A DNA stretch of 64,000 nt from assembly GCF_022808175.1 (NCBI RefSeq), contig NZ_JALGBX010000009.1, positions 247,854-311,853 on the forward strand. The letters are read 5' to 3'. The translations under genes were made by a program, and so were the position numbers. Of this stretch, positions 43,089-50,142 are shown in pieces. The notes below the pieces were generated by a model. The model was not told the DNA's origin. It was given only the letters and a program-made list of their open reading frames with translations, and searched no databases. Each line of letters opens with the position of its first letter. Within the stretch, counting starts at the first letter, position 1. This DNA is from Streptomyces sp. AP-93. Lineage in GTDB: Bacteria; Actinomycetota; Actinomycetes; Streptomycetales; Streptomycetaceae.

Positions 43089-43721
43089 TCAGGGGGCGAG
43101 CTGGGTGAGGAGCTCGCCGACGTGGGCGTCGATGGCGTCGCGGATGTCGCGTACGACGGCGATCGGCGCACCGTCCGGGTCGGCGACGGGCCAGTCGAGG
43201 TAGCGGCGGCCGGGCACCACGGGGCAGGCGTCACCACAGCCCATCGTGATCACGATGTCGGCGGCCTCGACGACCTCCTCCGTCAGCGGCTTGGGGTAAG
43301 CGTCCGAGAGGTCCGCGCCCGCCTCGGTGAGGGCCTGGGCGATGTGCGGCTCCACCTCGTCGGCGGGGTGGGTACCCGCGGAGGAGACGGTCACGCGCTC
43401 GCCCGCACGGTGGGCGAGGAGGGCGGCGGCCAGCTGAGAGCGGCCGGCGTTGTGGCTGCACACGAACAGGACCCGCGTCGGACCGCCGCCCGTCAGCCCC
43501 CGGGTGTGGGCGAGGGCGTCCAGCCGCTCGGCGGCCAGCCGTTCCGCCAGCACGACCAGGTGCGTACGGACCCGGGCGGGCTCGGCCAGACGTCCATAGG
43601 AGTCGGCGAGCAGGCCGAGCACGGTTTCCGGCGCGAAGCGGCCGGTGTACCGGGTGGCGAGGCGGGCTGCCCCCGCGGCCAGGCGTTCGTCCGGCAGGAG
43701 GGGCGAGGAGGGCGTGGGCAT
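43089..43721 (-). CDS. Arsenate reductase-like LMW phosphatase with N-terminal three-helix domain
   Basis: A 210-residue protein. Residues 1-75 form a helical domain (APETVLGLLADSYGRLAEPARVRTHLVVLAERLAAERLDALA) seen fused to Actinobacterial ArsC enzymes; residues 80-210 are a LMW-PTPase fold with P-loop FVCSHNAGRSQLAAALL and second pair MGCGDACPVVPGRRYLDWPVADP. All catalytic residues are kept. First gene of the minus-strand operon and divergent from arsR. It may use mycothiol or thioredoxin as reductant; the helical domain may regulate or dimerise. Confidence 0.9.
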   Translation of the reverse strand: MPTPSSPLLPDERLAAGAARLATRYTGRFAPETVLGLLADSYGRLAEPARVRTHLVVLAERLAAERLDALAHTRGLTGGGPTRVLFVCSHNAGRSQLAAALLAHRAGERVTVSSAGTHPADEVEPHIAQALTEAGADLSDAYPKPLTEEVVEAADIVITMGCGDACPVVPGRRYLDWPVADPDGAPIAVVRDIRDAIDAHVGELLTQLAP

Positions 43722-43776
43722 GGCGATCCTGTTCCAAGGAGCCAGTAAGGTCAGCTCGGGCTGGTGTCAGCCCCTA

Positions 43777-43794
43777 CTGATGTGACAGTATCAG
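43777..43794. promoter_or_regulatory. Candidate ArsR operator, locus 2
   Basis: CTGATGTGACAGTATCAG with symmetric arms CTGAT/ATCAG, 3 nt before arsR (43798) in the divergent gap. Conserved with 8700-8717 in locus 1, while flanking bases differ. Confidence 0.65.
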
Positions 43795-43797
43795 CAC

Positions 43798-44112
43798 ATG
43801 ATGACGTCAGTCGACACTGAACTGATCCGAGTCCTGGCAGACCCCCTCAGGCTTCAGATCGTGACCCTGCTCTCCCGCGAGACGCTGTGCACCACACACC
43901 TCGTGGAGGAGACCGGTGCCAAGCAGACCAACCTCTCCAACCACCTGAAGGTGCTCAGAGAGGCGGGGGTCGTGGAGACCGAACCGTGCGGCCGCTTCAT
44001 CTACTACAGACTCCGCCCGGAAGTCGTCGAGGCCATCGCCGGTCAGTTCGCCGACCTCGCGCAGGCCGCGCGTGCCACTTCCGAAGCGAACCTCAAGCGG
44101 TCCTGCCCATAG
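43798..44112 (+). CDS. arsR: ArsR-family arsenic-responsive repressor
   Basis: A 104-residue repressor, paralogue of that at 8721: VLADPLRLQIVTLLSRETLCTTHLVEETGAKQTNLSNHLKVLREAGVVETEPCGRFIYYRL, ending LKRSCP. Candidate ligands are the Cys in LCTTHL, EPCGR and the C-terminus. Its operator overlaps the transcription start region, so leader RNA must be very short. Heads the arsR-aquaporin-arsO operon. Confidence 0.93.
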   Translation: MMTSVDTELIRVLADPLRLQIVTLLSRETLCTTHLVEETGAKQTNLSNHLKVLREAGVVETEPCGRFIYYRLRPEVVEAIAGQFADLAQAARATSEANLKRSCP

Positions 44113-44150
44113 CCCGCTTGGTTTCCCCCTCACCTGCCCGAGGAGAACCG

Positions 44151-44945
44151 TTGTCCGTCACCGAGCCCGTCGGCACCCCACCCGCAGGGGTCACCGCGAT
44201 ACCCGCCGACGCGCCCCAACCCGCACCCGGCGCAAGCCCGCCCGCCATCCCGCTGGTGGCCCGCGCCGCCGCCGAACTGGTCGGGACGGCCGCGCTCGTC
44301 GCGGTCGTCGTCGGCTCCGGCATCCAGGCCACGCAGCTCACCCAGGACGTGGCGCTCCAGCTGCTGGCCAACTCCACCGCCACCGTCTTCGGCCTCGGCG
44401 TCCTCATCGCCCTCCTCGGCCCGGTCTCCGGAGCCCACTTCAACCCGGTGGTCAGCCTCGCCGAGTGGTGGACCGGCCGCCGCGGCGGTGCGGGTGTCAC
44501 GGCGCGCGAGCTGGCCGTCTACGTCCCCTCGCAGATCGTCGGCGCCGTCGCGGGCGCGATCCTGGCCGACGCGATGTTCGGCGAGCCCCTGGTGAAGTGG
44601 GCCACGCACGACCGCTCCGCCGGGAACCTGCTGCTCGGCGAGGTCGTGGCCACCGCCGGGCTGATCCTGCTGATCTTCGGCCTGGCGCGGACGGACCGGC
44701 TGCGCTTCGCGCCCGTCGCCGTGGCCTCGTACATCGGCGCCGCGTACTGGTTCACCTCCTCCACCTCCTTCGCCAACCCGGCCGTCACCATCGGCCGCGC
44801 CTTCACCGACACCTTCGCGGGCATCGCCCCCGCCTCGGTCCCCGCCTTCGTCGGCGTGCAGCTCGTGGGCGCGGTCGTCGGCCTGGCTCTGGTCGCCGTC
44901 ATCTTCATGCGCGGCAAGACGGACGGCGGGTCGGCCTCCGCATGA
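44151..44945 (+). CDS. Aquaglyceroporin-like channel with NPV/NPA motifs
   Basis: A 264-residue MIP channel, paralogue of the locus 1 protein. TTG start 44151 is supported by GAGGAGAACC upstream in the same context as the GTG of locus 1. First half-helix motif is HFNPVVS instead of HFNPAVT; the second is FANPAVT. The change widens or alters the pore at the first NPA box. Coupled to arsO by ATGA. Likely arsenite exit route, inferred from context. Confidence 0.88.
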   Translation: MSVTEPVGTPPAGVTAIPADAPQPAPGASPPAIPLVARAAAELVGTAALVAVVVGSGIQATQLTQDVALQLLANSTATVFGLGVLIALLGPVSGAHFNPVVSLAEWWTGRRGGAGVTARELAVYVPSQIVGAVAGAILADAMFGEPLVKWATHDRSAGNLLLGEVVATAGLILLIFGLARTDRLRFAPVAVASYIGAAYWFTSSTSFANPAVTIGRAFTDTFAGIAPASVPAFVGVQLVGAVVGLALVAVIFMRGKTDGGSASA

Positions 44946-46003
44946 CGCAGCAGACGGACGTGCTGGTGATCGGCGGCGGTCAGTCCGGGCTCGCCGCCGG
45001 CTACCACCTGCGCCGACTGGGCGTCGAGCACGTCATCCTCGACGCCCAGGAGGGTGCCGGCGGGGCCTGGCAGCACACCTGGGACTCCCTGCGGCTGTTC
45101 TCACCGGCCGCGTACTCCTCACTGCCGGGCCGCTTCATGCCCGTCCAGGAGGGTGAGGTCTATCCCGACGCGGCGCACGTTGTCTCGTACCTCGCCGACT
45201 ACGAGAAGCGGTACGAGCTTCCCGTCCAGCGGGGCGCATGGGTCTCGGCCGTCCACCGCGACGGCGACCACCTGCGCGTGCAGACCGACTCCGGCGACTG
45301 GCGAGCCCGTGCGGTCGTCAGCGGCACCGGGACCTGGACCCGCCCGTTCCTGCCCGCGGTCGCTGGACGGCGCGAGTTCGCGGGCCGTCAGCTCCACACC
45401 GTGCAGTACCGCAGTCCCGGCGAGTTCGCCGGTCAGCGCGTCATCGTGGTGGGTGGCGGGAACTCCGGCGCGCAGATCGCTGCCGACCTCGCCCCTGTCG
45501 CCGAGTTGACCTGGGTCACCCAGCGTCCGCCCCGCTACCTGCCCGACGACATCGACGGCCGGGCCCTCTTCGACGCCGCAACCGCCCGGCGCCAAGCGCT
45601 CGACGCGGGCCGTACCGACACCGGCGGTGTCGCCTCGCTCGGCGACATCGTGGCCGTGCCCCCGGTCCGCGCGGCCCGCGACGCCGGACTCCTGGCGGCG
45701 AAGCCGATGTTCACCCACCTCACCGCCACCGGTGCGGAATGGGCCGACGGCACCCGGGCCGAGGCCGACGCGGTCATCTGGTGCACCGGCTTCCGCCCGG
45801 CCCTCGCCCCCTTCGCCCCGCTGCGCCTGCGCGGCAGCCACGGCCACATCGCCACCGCCGGCACCCGCGCCGCCGACGAACCCCGCCTGCACCTGCTCGG
45901 CTACGGCGACTGGACCGGCCCCGCCTCCGCCACCCTCATCGGCGTCGGCCGCCCCGCCCGCGACGCGGCCCGCGAGATCGCCGAGCTGCTGGGCCGCTGC
46001 TGA
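44942..46003 (+). CDS. arsO: FAD-dependent monooxygenase ArsO
   Basis: A 353-residue flavin monooxygenase: FAD motif VLVIGGGQSGLAAGYHLRRLG, GAGGAWQHTWDSLRLFSPAAYSSLPG, NADPH motif VIVVGGGNSGAQIAADLA, and C-terminal ATG-like VIWCTGFRPAL with GYGDWTGPASATLIGVGR. ArsO proteins occur in Streptomyces ars operons, where they accompany arsR and arsC; the exact oxidation is not known. Overlaps the aquaporin gene by ATGA. Followed by a terminator. The remnant at 9846 shows that locus 1 once had it. Confidence 0.9.
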   Translation: MTQQTDVLVIGGGQSGLAAGYHLRRLGVEHVILDAQEGAGGAWQHTWDSLRLFSPAAYSSLPGRFMPVQEGEVYPDAAHVVSYLADYEKRYELPVQRGAWVSAVHRDGDHLRVQTDSGDWRARAVVSGTGTWTRPFLPAVAGRREFAGRQLHTVQYRSPGEFAGQRVIVVGGGNSGAQIAADLAPVAELTWVTQRPPRYLPDDIDGRALFDAATARRQALDAGRTDTGGVASLGDIVAVPPVRAARDAGLLAAKPMFTHLTATGAEWADGTRAEADAVIWCTGFRPALAPFAPLRLRGSHGHIATAGTRAADEPRLHLLGYGDWTGPASATLIGVGRPARDAAREIAELLGRC

Positions 46004-46017
46004 CGCGCGGCACGGCG

Positions 46018-46065
46018 GAGGGCGGGACACCCCGACCGGCGTACCGGTCGGGGTGTCCCGCCCTC
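46018..46065. terminator. Very strong bidirectional terminator
   Basis: Perfect 22-bp inverted repeat with a 4-nt loop (CGTA), between arsO and the convergent secreted-protein gene. Confidence 0.92.
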
Positions 46066-46076
46066 GTGTAGGCCCG

Positions 46077-46358
46077 TCACCTGCCGGAGTGGTCGATCAC
46101 GTTGCCGTTGGAGCAGTTGTTTGCGTGGTCGCCGGCCCAGTCGCCGAGGACCGGTACGACGGCGGTTTCCTGCTGGCAGACGGCGGCGGCCGTGAAGTTC
46201 CAGTTGTTCGCCGCGTTCACGCCACCCCCGAAGTTGGAATCGTTGTCGGCGTGCGCCACGGGAGCGGCGAGGGACAGAGCGAGCACGGGCAGTACCGCGA
46301 GCATGATCTTCTTCATGACGGGGGAACGACCAGGACCGCGTGAGGATGCGGCAGCCAT
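46077..46358 (-). CDS. Small secreted Asn-rich protein
   Basis: About 93 residues: a long basic N-region, hydrophobic core (MLAVLPVLALSLAAPVAHAD) and a mature part of about 55 residues (NFGGGVNAANNWNFTAAAVC, then QQETAVVPVLGDWAGDHANNCSNGNVIDH). Two Cys could form a disulphide, as in chaplins, which are similar in size and Asn/Gly/Val content, but there is no typical chaplin repeat. Start at 46358 has GAGGTG upstream; the ATG at 46316 lacks a ribosome-binding site. Alone between arsO and the CC-peptide gene. Function unknown. Confidence 0.7.
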   Translation of the reverse strand: MAAASSRGPGRSPVMKKIMLAVLPVLALSLAAPVAHADNDSNFGGGVNAANNWNFTAAAVCQQETAVVPVLGDWAGDHANNCSNGNVIDHSGR

Positions 46359-46395
46359 ACGTACACCTCTGCCGTGCGGATAGTCCGCGTACTGC

Positions 46396-46542
46396 TCAGC
46401 TGTTGGAGCCGCCGTGGGCATCGGCCGGCTGCTGGGGAGGGATCTCGTCCTCTTCGATGATCTGGACATCGCAGCAGTCGGAGGCGGGCGCGGTGTCCTT
46501 CTTACCGAAGAGCTTGGCGAAGAGGCCGGTCTTGGTGCTCAT
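46396..46542 (-). CDS. 48-residue protein with CCDVQI motif next to ArsP-like permease
   Basis: Too short for automatic callers but well supported: AAGGAA ribosome-binding site, coding bias, and sequence MSTKTGLFAKLFGKKDTAPA then SDCCDVQIIEEDEIPPQQPA and DAHGGSNS. A basic, amphipathic N-terminal helix is followed by a vicinal Cys pair and an acidic tail. Vicinal Cys in such small proteins suggests an As(III)-binding or delivery role beside the permease gene, whose stop is 48 bases upstream of this start. I recall similar short CC proteins near ars genes in Actinobacteria, without known function. Confidence 0.7.
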   Translation of the reverse strand: MSTKTGLFAKLFGKKDTAPASDCCDVQIIEEDEIPPQQPADAHGGSNS

Positions 46543-46590
46543 GAGGTGTGTTTCCTTGCGTGGGGGTTGAGAACTGGGGCTGCGGGTCGG

Positions 46591-47481
46591 TCAGGCGACC
46601 AGGGGGACGAGGAATCCGCCGGCCAGCGCGAGGGCGAAGACCGAGGTGGCGAAGGTGGTCAGGAGCTTGGGCTTGAACAGCTTCGTCAGGAGGGTCAGTT
46701 CGGGCGGACTGATGGCGGCCGCCGCGATCACGAAGGCGAAGACGGCGCCGAGGTTCATGCCGCGTTCCATCAGGGCGAAGCCGATGGGAAGTGCCGTCTC
46801 GGCCCGCATGTAGAGGGGGATGGCGATCAGCGCCGCGAGCGGGATGGCGTACCACTTGCCGTCGCCGGCCACGGCGGCCATGAGATCGGTGGGCACGGCC
46901 CCGTAGATGAGCGCGCCGATCGATACGCCGATCAGCATCGGCTTGACCATGGGCTTCAGCTCGATCACGGCCTCGCGCCAGGCGCCGGGGAGTTCGGCAC
47001 GCAGGCCGCGCCAGGGCACGTACTCCTTCTCCTGACCACCGGTGACCCGTACGCGCTTGACCTGCGAGGCGAAGCCGAAGCGGTGCATGCCGTGCGCGAT
47101 GAGCAGGGTCCCGCCGGCGGCGACCGCGGTGAAGCTGACGGCCATCTTCCAGCCGAACAGCGCTCCGACGGCCACGAACACGAACGGGTCCAGGATCGGC
47201 GAGGCGATCAGGAAGGCCACGGCGGTGGAGAACGGCACTCCGGCGCGCAGGATGCCGGCCAGGACCGGGATCGTCGAGCACGAGCAGAAGGGGGTCAGTG
47301 CGCCGAAGGCGGTGCCCTTGACCATGCCCTTGAGGTGGCTGCCGCCCAGCCACTGGGCGAGCTTCTCGGGTCCCGTTCTGCGCATCAGCAAGGTGACGAG
47401 GAAGGTGATCGCGATGAAGAGCGCGACGAGTTCCGCGGTGATGACGGCGAACGTCTTGAGGACTTCGAGGACGTGGTTCAC
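46591..47481 (-). CDS. ArsP-like permease (PF03773), compact form
   Basis: A 296-residue permease with about eight helices. TAFGALTPFCSCSTIPVLAGILRAGVPFSTAVAFLIASPILDP is the PF03773 core, with the CSCS cysteines; the C-terminal half repeats the fold (GDGKWYAIPLAALIAIPLYMRAETALPIGFALMERGMNLGAVFAFVIAAAAISPPELTLL). It is shorter than the ArsP at 26690 and lacks the CCSS loop, and the sequence is only distantly related, so a different arsenical (or other thiophilic substrate) is possible. GTG start with GAGGTG. Precedes the CC-peptide gene in one operon. Confidence 0.85.
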   Translation of the reverse strand: MNHVLEVLKTFAVITAELVALFIAITFLVTLLMRRTGPEKLAQWLGGSHLKGMVKGTAFGALTPFCSCSTIPVLAGILRAGVPFSTAVAFLIASPILDPFVFVAVGALFGWKMAVSFTAVAAGGTLLIAHGMHRFGFASQVKRVRVTGGQEKEYVPWRGLRAELPGAWREAVIELKPMVKPMLIGVSIGALIYGAVPTDLMAAVAGDGKWYAIPLAALIAIPLYMRAETALPIGFALMERGMNLGAVFAFVIAAAAISPPELTLLTKLFKPKLLTTFATSVFALALAGGFLVPLVA

Positions 47482-47614
47482 GGGTGGTGCACCTCAGGGC
47501 TTGCAGACATCGCTGTGCCGTCCCACCGGCGTGGACGCGCTGCCGACGGGTGGGGGGTGAGTTCAGTCTTGGGGCTGTACGGGGAGGGGCCGGGCGGGAT
47601 CCGTCCGGCTCAGG

Positions 47615-47971
47615 TCACTGGCAGGACGCCGCGCCCTCGGGGGCCTGGGCGGCAAGGCTCGCCAGGAGCTGAACCGGGCCGCCGAGCTCGGCGCAGCACA
47701 GGGAGTAGACGTTGCTGCGCCCGCGGGGCTTGGAGCTGATCAGCTCCTGCTCGCGCAGGGGGGCCAGGTGGTGGCTGACCAGGGTCTGGCTCAGTCCGGT
47801 GGCCTCCTGGAGCTCCTTGACCGTGCGCGGGCGCTCGGCGATCAGGAGCATCAGGGTCAGGCGGGTCTCGTCCCCCAGGGCGCGGAGCTTGGGGGCCAGG
47901 AGCCGGGCCTGGTCGCCTTCGGAGAGCAGGGCGGCCGGGGTGGTCACCGCGACCGGGAGAGTCGTTGTCAT
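47615..47971 (-). CDS. arsR: ArsR-family repressor
   Basis: A 118-residue repressor: KLRALGDETRLTLMLLIAERPRTVKELQEATGLSQTLVSHHLAPLREQELISSKPRGRSNVYSLCCAELGGPVQLLAS, ending EGAASCQ. It lacks the helix-3 CxC; instead YSLCCAEL and the C-terminal Cys could bind As(III). Start ATG 47971 (GTG 47977 also possible). Its promoter contains a 60-bp perfect palindrome, and it lies between the ArsP-like permease operon downstream and the ACR3 operon upstream. Confidence 0.9.
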   Translation of the reverse strand: MTTTLPVAVTTPAALLSEGDQARLLAPKLRALGDETRLTLMLLIAERPRTVKELQEATGLSQTLVSHHLAPLREQELISSKPRGRSNVYSLCCAELGGPVQLLASLAAQAPEGAASCQ

Positions 47972-47982
47972 ACCCACACGCT

Positions 47983-48042
47983 AACACCATCGCCCGCAGC
48001 TATCAACAGCAGTTGCTGTTGATAGCTGCGGGCGATGGTGTT
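47983..48042. promoter_or_regulatory. 60-bp perfect palindrome (29-bp arms, 2-nt centre)
   Basis: Arms run 47983-48011 and 48014-48042 with no mismatch, 12 nt upstream of the arsR start. The centre reads CTATCAACAGCA and its complement TGCTGTTGATAG, an ATCAA/TTGAT-type ArsR site. It could be the repressor's operator, a terminator for the ACR3-DUF2180 operon, or both. Its perfection over 60 bp is exceptional for a natural operator. Confidence 0.75.
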
Positions 48043-48079
48043 GCCGCCGGGCCCTGGCGATCCGGCGCGTTCGGGCCAG

Positions 48080-48280
48080 TCAGCGGCTGTCGGCCTGTGC
48101 GCAGGGGAAGCAGCGCACGCTGCGGGCCGGTGCCTCGCTCGGCGGGGCGAGGAGGGGACGCCTGCGGACCTCGTACGCGACCACGCGCGCATGGTTGGCA
48201 CAGACGGCGGCGCCGCAGCTGCGGCAGACACCGATGGCCGGGGTTTGGGCGTCCCGGGTGTGGCAGTCGAGGCAGTGCAT
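48080..48280 (-). CDS. DUF2180-like Cys/His-rich small protein
   Basis: A 66-residue zinc-ribbon-like protein (MHCLDCHTRDAQTPAIGVCR, then SCGAAVCANHARVVAYEV and RCFPCAQADSR). Cys/His pairs at CLDC, CRSC, CANH and CFPC would bind two metals. Start overlaps the ACR3 stop as TGATG, so it is translationally coupled; DUF2180 genes commonly follow arsenite pumps in Actinobacteria. A zinc- or arsenic-binding chaperone is plausible; function not known. Confidence 0.85.
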   Translation of the reverse strand: MHCLDCHTRDAQTPAIGVCRSCGAAVCANHARVVAYEVRRRPLLAPPSEAPARSVRCFPCAQADSR

Positions 48281-49404
48281 CAGCGGGCCTCGCCGGGGTT
48301 CGCTGCCGCCCGCCCCGCCGTGAACCTCTTGCGCCAGGCCAGGGATACGTAGACCAGGCCGATCAGGACCGGTACCTCGATGAGGGGGCCGACCACTCCG
48401 GAGAGGGCCTGGCCGCTCGTGACGCCGAAGGTGGCGATGGCGACGGCGATGGCCAGCTCGAAGTTGTTGCCGGCGGCGGTGAAGGCGAGGGTGGTGGTGC
48501 GGTCGTAGGGCAGGCCGATGGCCTTGCCGAGGGCGAAGGTGCCGAACCACATCACCGCGAAGTAGACGAGGAGCGGGAGTGCGATGCGGGCGACATCCAG
48601 GGGCTGCGAGGTGATGGTCTTGCCCTGGAGGGCGAAGAGGATGACGATCGTGAAGAGCAGGCCGTACAGGGCCCAGGGGCCGATCTTCGGCAGGAAGTCC
48701 GCCTCGTAGGCGGTGCGTCCGAGCTTCTTCTCGCCGATGCGGCGGGTGAGGAAGCCCGCGAGGAGCGGGATGCCCAGGAACACGATGACGTTCAGGGCGA
48801 TGTGCCAGACCGGTACGTCCAGGCCCTGGCCGTCGCCGAGTCCGAGCCATCGGGGCAGCAGGTCCAGGTAGAACCAGCCCAGCGCGCCGAAGGCGACGAC
48901 CTGGAAGACGGAGTTCAGGGCGACCAGGACGGCTGCGGCCTCGCGGTCGCCGCAGGCGAGGTCGTTCCAGATGATGACCATGGCGATACAGCGGGCCAGG
49001 CCGACGATGATCAGCCCGGTGCGGTACTCGGGCAGGTCCGGCAGGAAGACCCAGGCCAGCGCGAACATCAGCGCCGGACCGACGACCCAGTTGATGACCA
49101 GCGAGGAGACCATTAGCTTCCGGTCGCCGGTGACCGCATCGAGCTTGTCGTACCGGACCTTGGCCAGCACCGGGTACATCATGACCAGCAGCCCGATCCC
49201 GATGGGCAGGGAGATCCCGCCGACCTCGACCTTGGCGAGGGCGTCGTTCAGGCCGGGGACGAGCCGGCCGAGCCCCAGGCCGACACCCATCGCGAGGAGG
49301 ATCCACACCGCGAGGAAGCGGTCCAAGGTGGACAGCTTCCGCACGATCGAGGAGCTTTCGGCGCCCGGCGGCCGCACGGTCGGGCCGGGTTCGGTCGCGG
49401 TCAT
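48280..49404 (-). CDS. acr3: Arsenite efflux pump, ACR3 family
   Basis: A 374-residue, ten-helix arsenite/proton antiporter of the ACR3 family. Landmarks: ILLAMGVGLGLGRLVPGLN, PIGIGLLVMMYPVLAKVRYDKL, VGLARCIAMVIIWNDLACGDREAAAVLVALNSVFQVV (conserved Cys for As(III)), and FTAAGNNFELAIAVAIATFGVTSGQALSGVVGPLIEVPVLI. Start ATG 49404 (MTATEPG); longer frames upstream lack a ribosome-binding site. Driven from a promoter with a 17-bp inverted repeat (49540-49577). Followed by the DUF2180 gene. Confidence 0.95.
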   Translation of the reverse strand: MTATEPGPTVRPPGAESSSIVRKLSTLDRFLAVWILLAMGVGLGLGRLVPGLNDALAKVEVGGISLPIGIGLLVMMYPVLAKVRYDKLDAVTGDRKLMVSSLVINWVVGPALMFALAWVFLPDLPEYRTGLIIVGLARCIAMVIIWNDLACGDREAAAVLVALNSVFQVVAFGALGWFYLDLLPRWLGLGDGQGLDVPVWHIALNVIVFLGIPLLAGFLTRRIGEKKLGRTAYEADFLPKIGPWALYGLLFTIVILFALQGKTITSQPLDVARIALPLLVYFAVMWFGTFALGKAIGLPYDRTTTLAFTAAGNNFELAIAVAIATFGVTSGQALSGVVGPLIEVPVLIGLVYVSLAWRKRFTAGRAAANPGEAR

Positions 49405-49539
49405 GAGGGCACTCGCTTTCGGTTCTGCGGTGAGGGCGAACGCGCGGCGCGATGCGCTGCGACGTCGAGGAGCCGCAGTCCGCAGGGTGCACCCTGCATG
49501 GTGCACCGGGCGGACCGATCACATCAGCATCGACTGAAG

Positions 49540-49577
49540 TCAGCTCACGCTGATGTTCTCACATCAGCGTGAGCTGA
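49540..49577. promoter_or_regulatory. Inverted-repeat operator upstream of ACR3
   Basis: Perfect 17-bp arms (TCAGCTCACGCTGATGT and complement) with a 4-nt spacer. Extra ACATCAG half-sites at 49521 and 49593 flank it. It lies 136 bases upstream of the ACR3 ATG and 84 bases from the 3' end of merR, so it is the only visible control element for ACR3, either an ArsR-type operator or an upstream hairpin. Confidence 0.6.
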
Positions 49578-49660
49578 TGCCATTCGAGCCTGACATCAGC
49601 CCCGAACGGCCCAGTGGGGGATCCCCCGCCCCTTCGGCGGCCCACCCGTCCAGCCAGACG

Positions 49661-50059
49661 TCAGGGCTGCCGGAAGATGGTGCAGATGTCGCCTTCCGTG
49701 CAGGAATCCGGATCCGTCTCGGCTGCCCTGCGCCCCAAACCGGTCAGCAAAGTGCGGGTCTTGCGGAGTTCGGCCATGCGCTGCTCGATCTGGTCGAGGT
49801 GTGTGCTGATGAGCCGGGCGACGTGGCCACACGGGGCCTCGCCGCTGTCGCGCAGTTCGAGGACCGAGCGGATCTCGGCGAGCGTGAGGCCCGCGCCCTG
49901 TGCGTCGCGGATGAACACCAGCCTGCTCACGGCATCGGGTGCGTAGTCGCGGTACCCCGCTGCAGTGCGCGGCGGGGCGGACAGGAGTCCGGCCTGCTCG
50001 TAGAAGCGGATGGTCTTGGCCGTCACGTGGCCGGCCGCCGCGAGGTCACCGATGCGCAT
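49661..50059 (-). CDS. merR: MerR-family metal-responsive regulator
   Basis: A 132-residue regulator: HTH MRIGDLAAAGHVTAKTIRFYEQAGLLSAPPRTAAGYRDYAPDAVSRLVFIRDAQGAGLTLAEIRSVL, then coiled dimerisation helix and C-terminal metal site DPDSCTEGDICTIFRQP with APCGHV before the helix. The three Cys arrangement suits Hg(II), as in MerR, or another thiophilic ion. Divergent from the MerB-like gene with a classical MerR palindrome in the gap. Confidence 0.88.
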   Translation of the reverse strand: MRIGDLAAAGHVTAKTIRFYEQAGLLSAPPRTAAGYRDYAPDAVSRLVFIRDAQGAGLTLAEIRSVLELRDSGEAPCGHVARLISTHLDQIEQRMAELRKTRTLLTGLGRRAAETDPDSCTEGDICTIFRQP

Positions 50060-50077
50060 CCCTCCACGCTACGCCTT

Positions 50078-50101
50078 GACCTTCCAGCGCACTGGAAGGT
50101 C
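50078..50101. promoter_or_regulatory. MerR operator between divergent merR and merB
   Basis: Perfect 10-bp arms GACCTTCCAG / CTGGAAGGTC separated by CGCA, embedded between a -35-like TTGACC and a -10-like TACCGT 19-20 bp apart, the overlong spacer typical of MerR-type promoters (CueR/SoxR-like ACCTTCC..GGAAGGT). Confidence 0.85.
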
Positions 50102-50142
50102 TACCGTCGGGCGACAAGCCACGAATGGGGAGCACAGCGGAC

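Noticed and set aside
48280..49404. ArsB (12-helix type) arsenite pump
   Set aside because: Length, ten-helix pattern and the conserved Cys in VGLARCIAMVIIWNDLA match ACR3, not ArsB.
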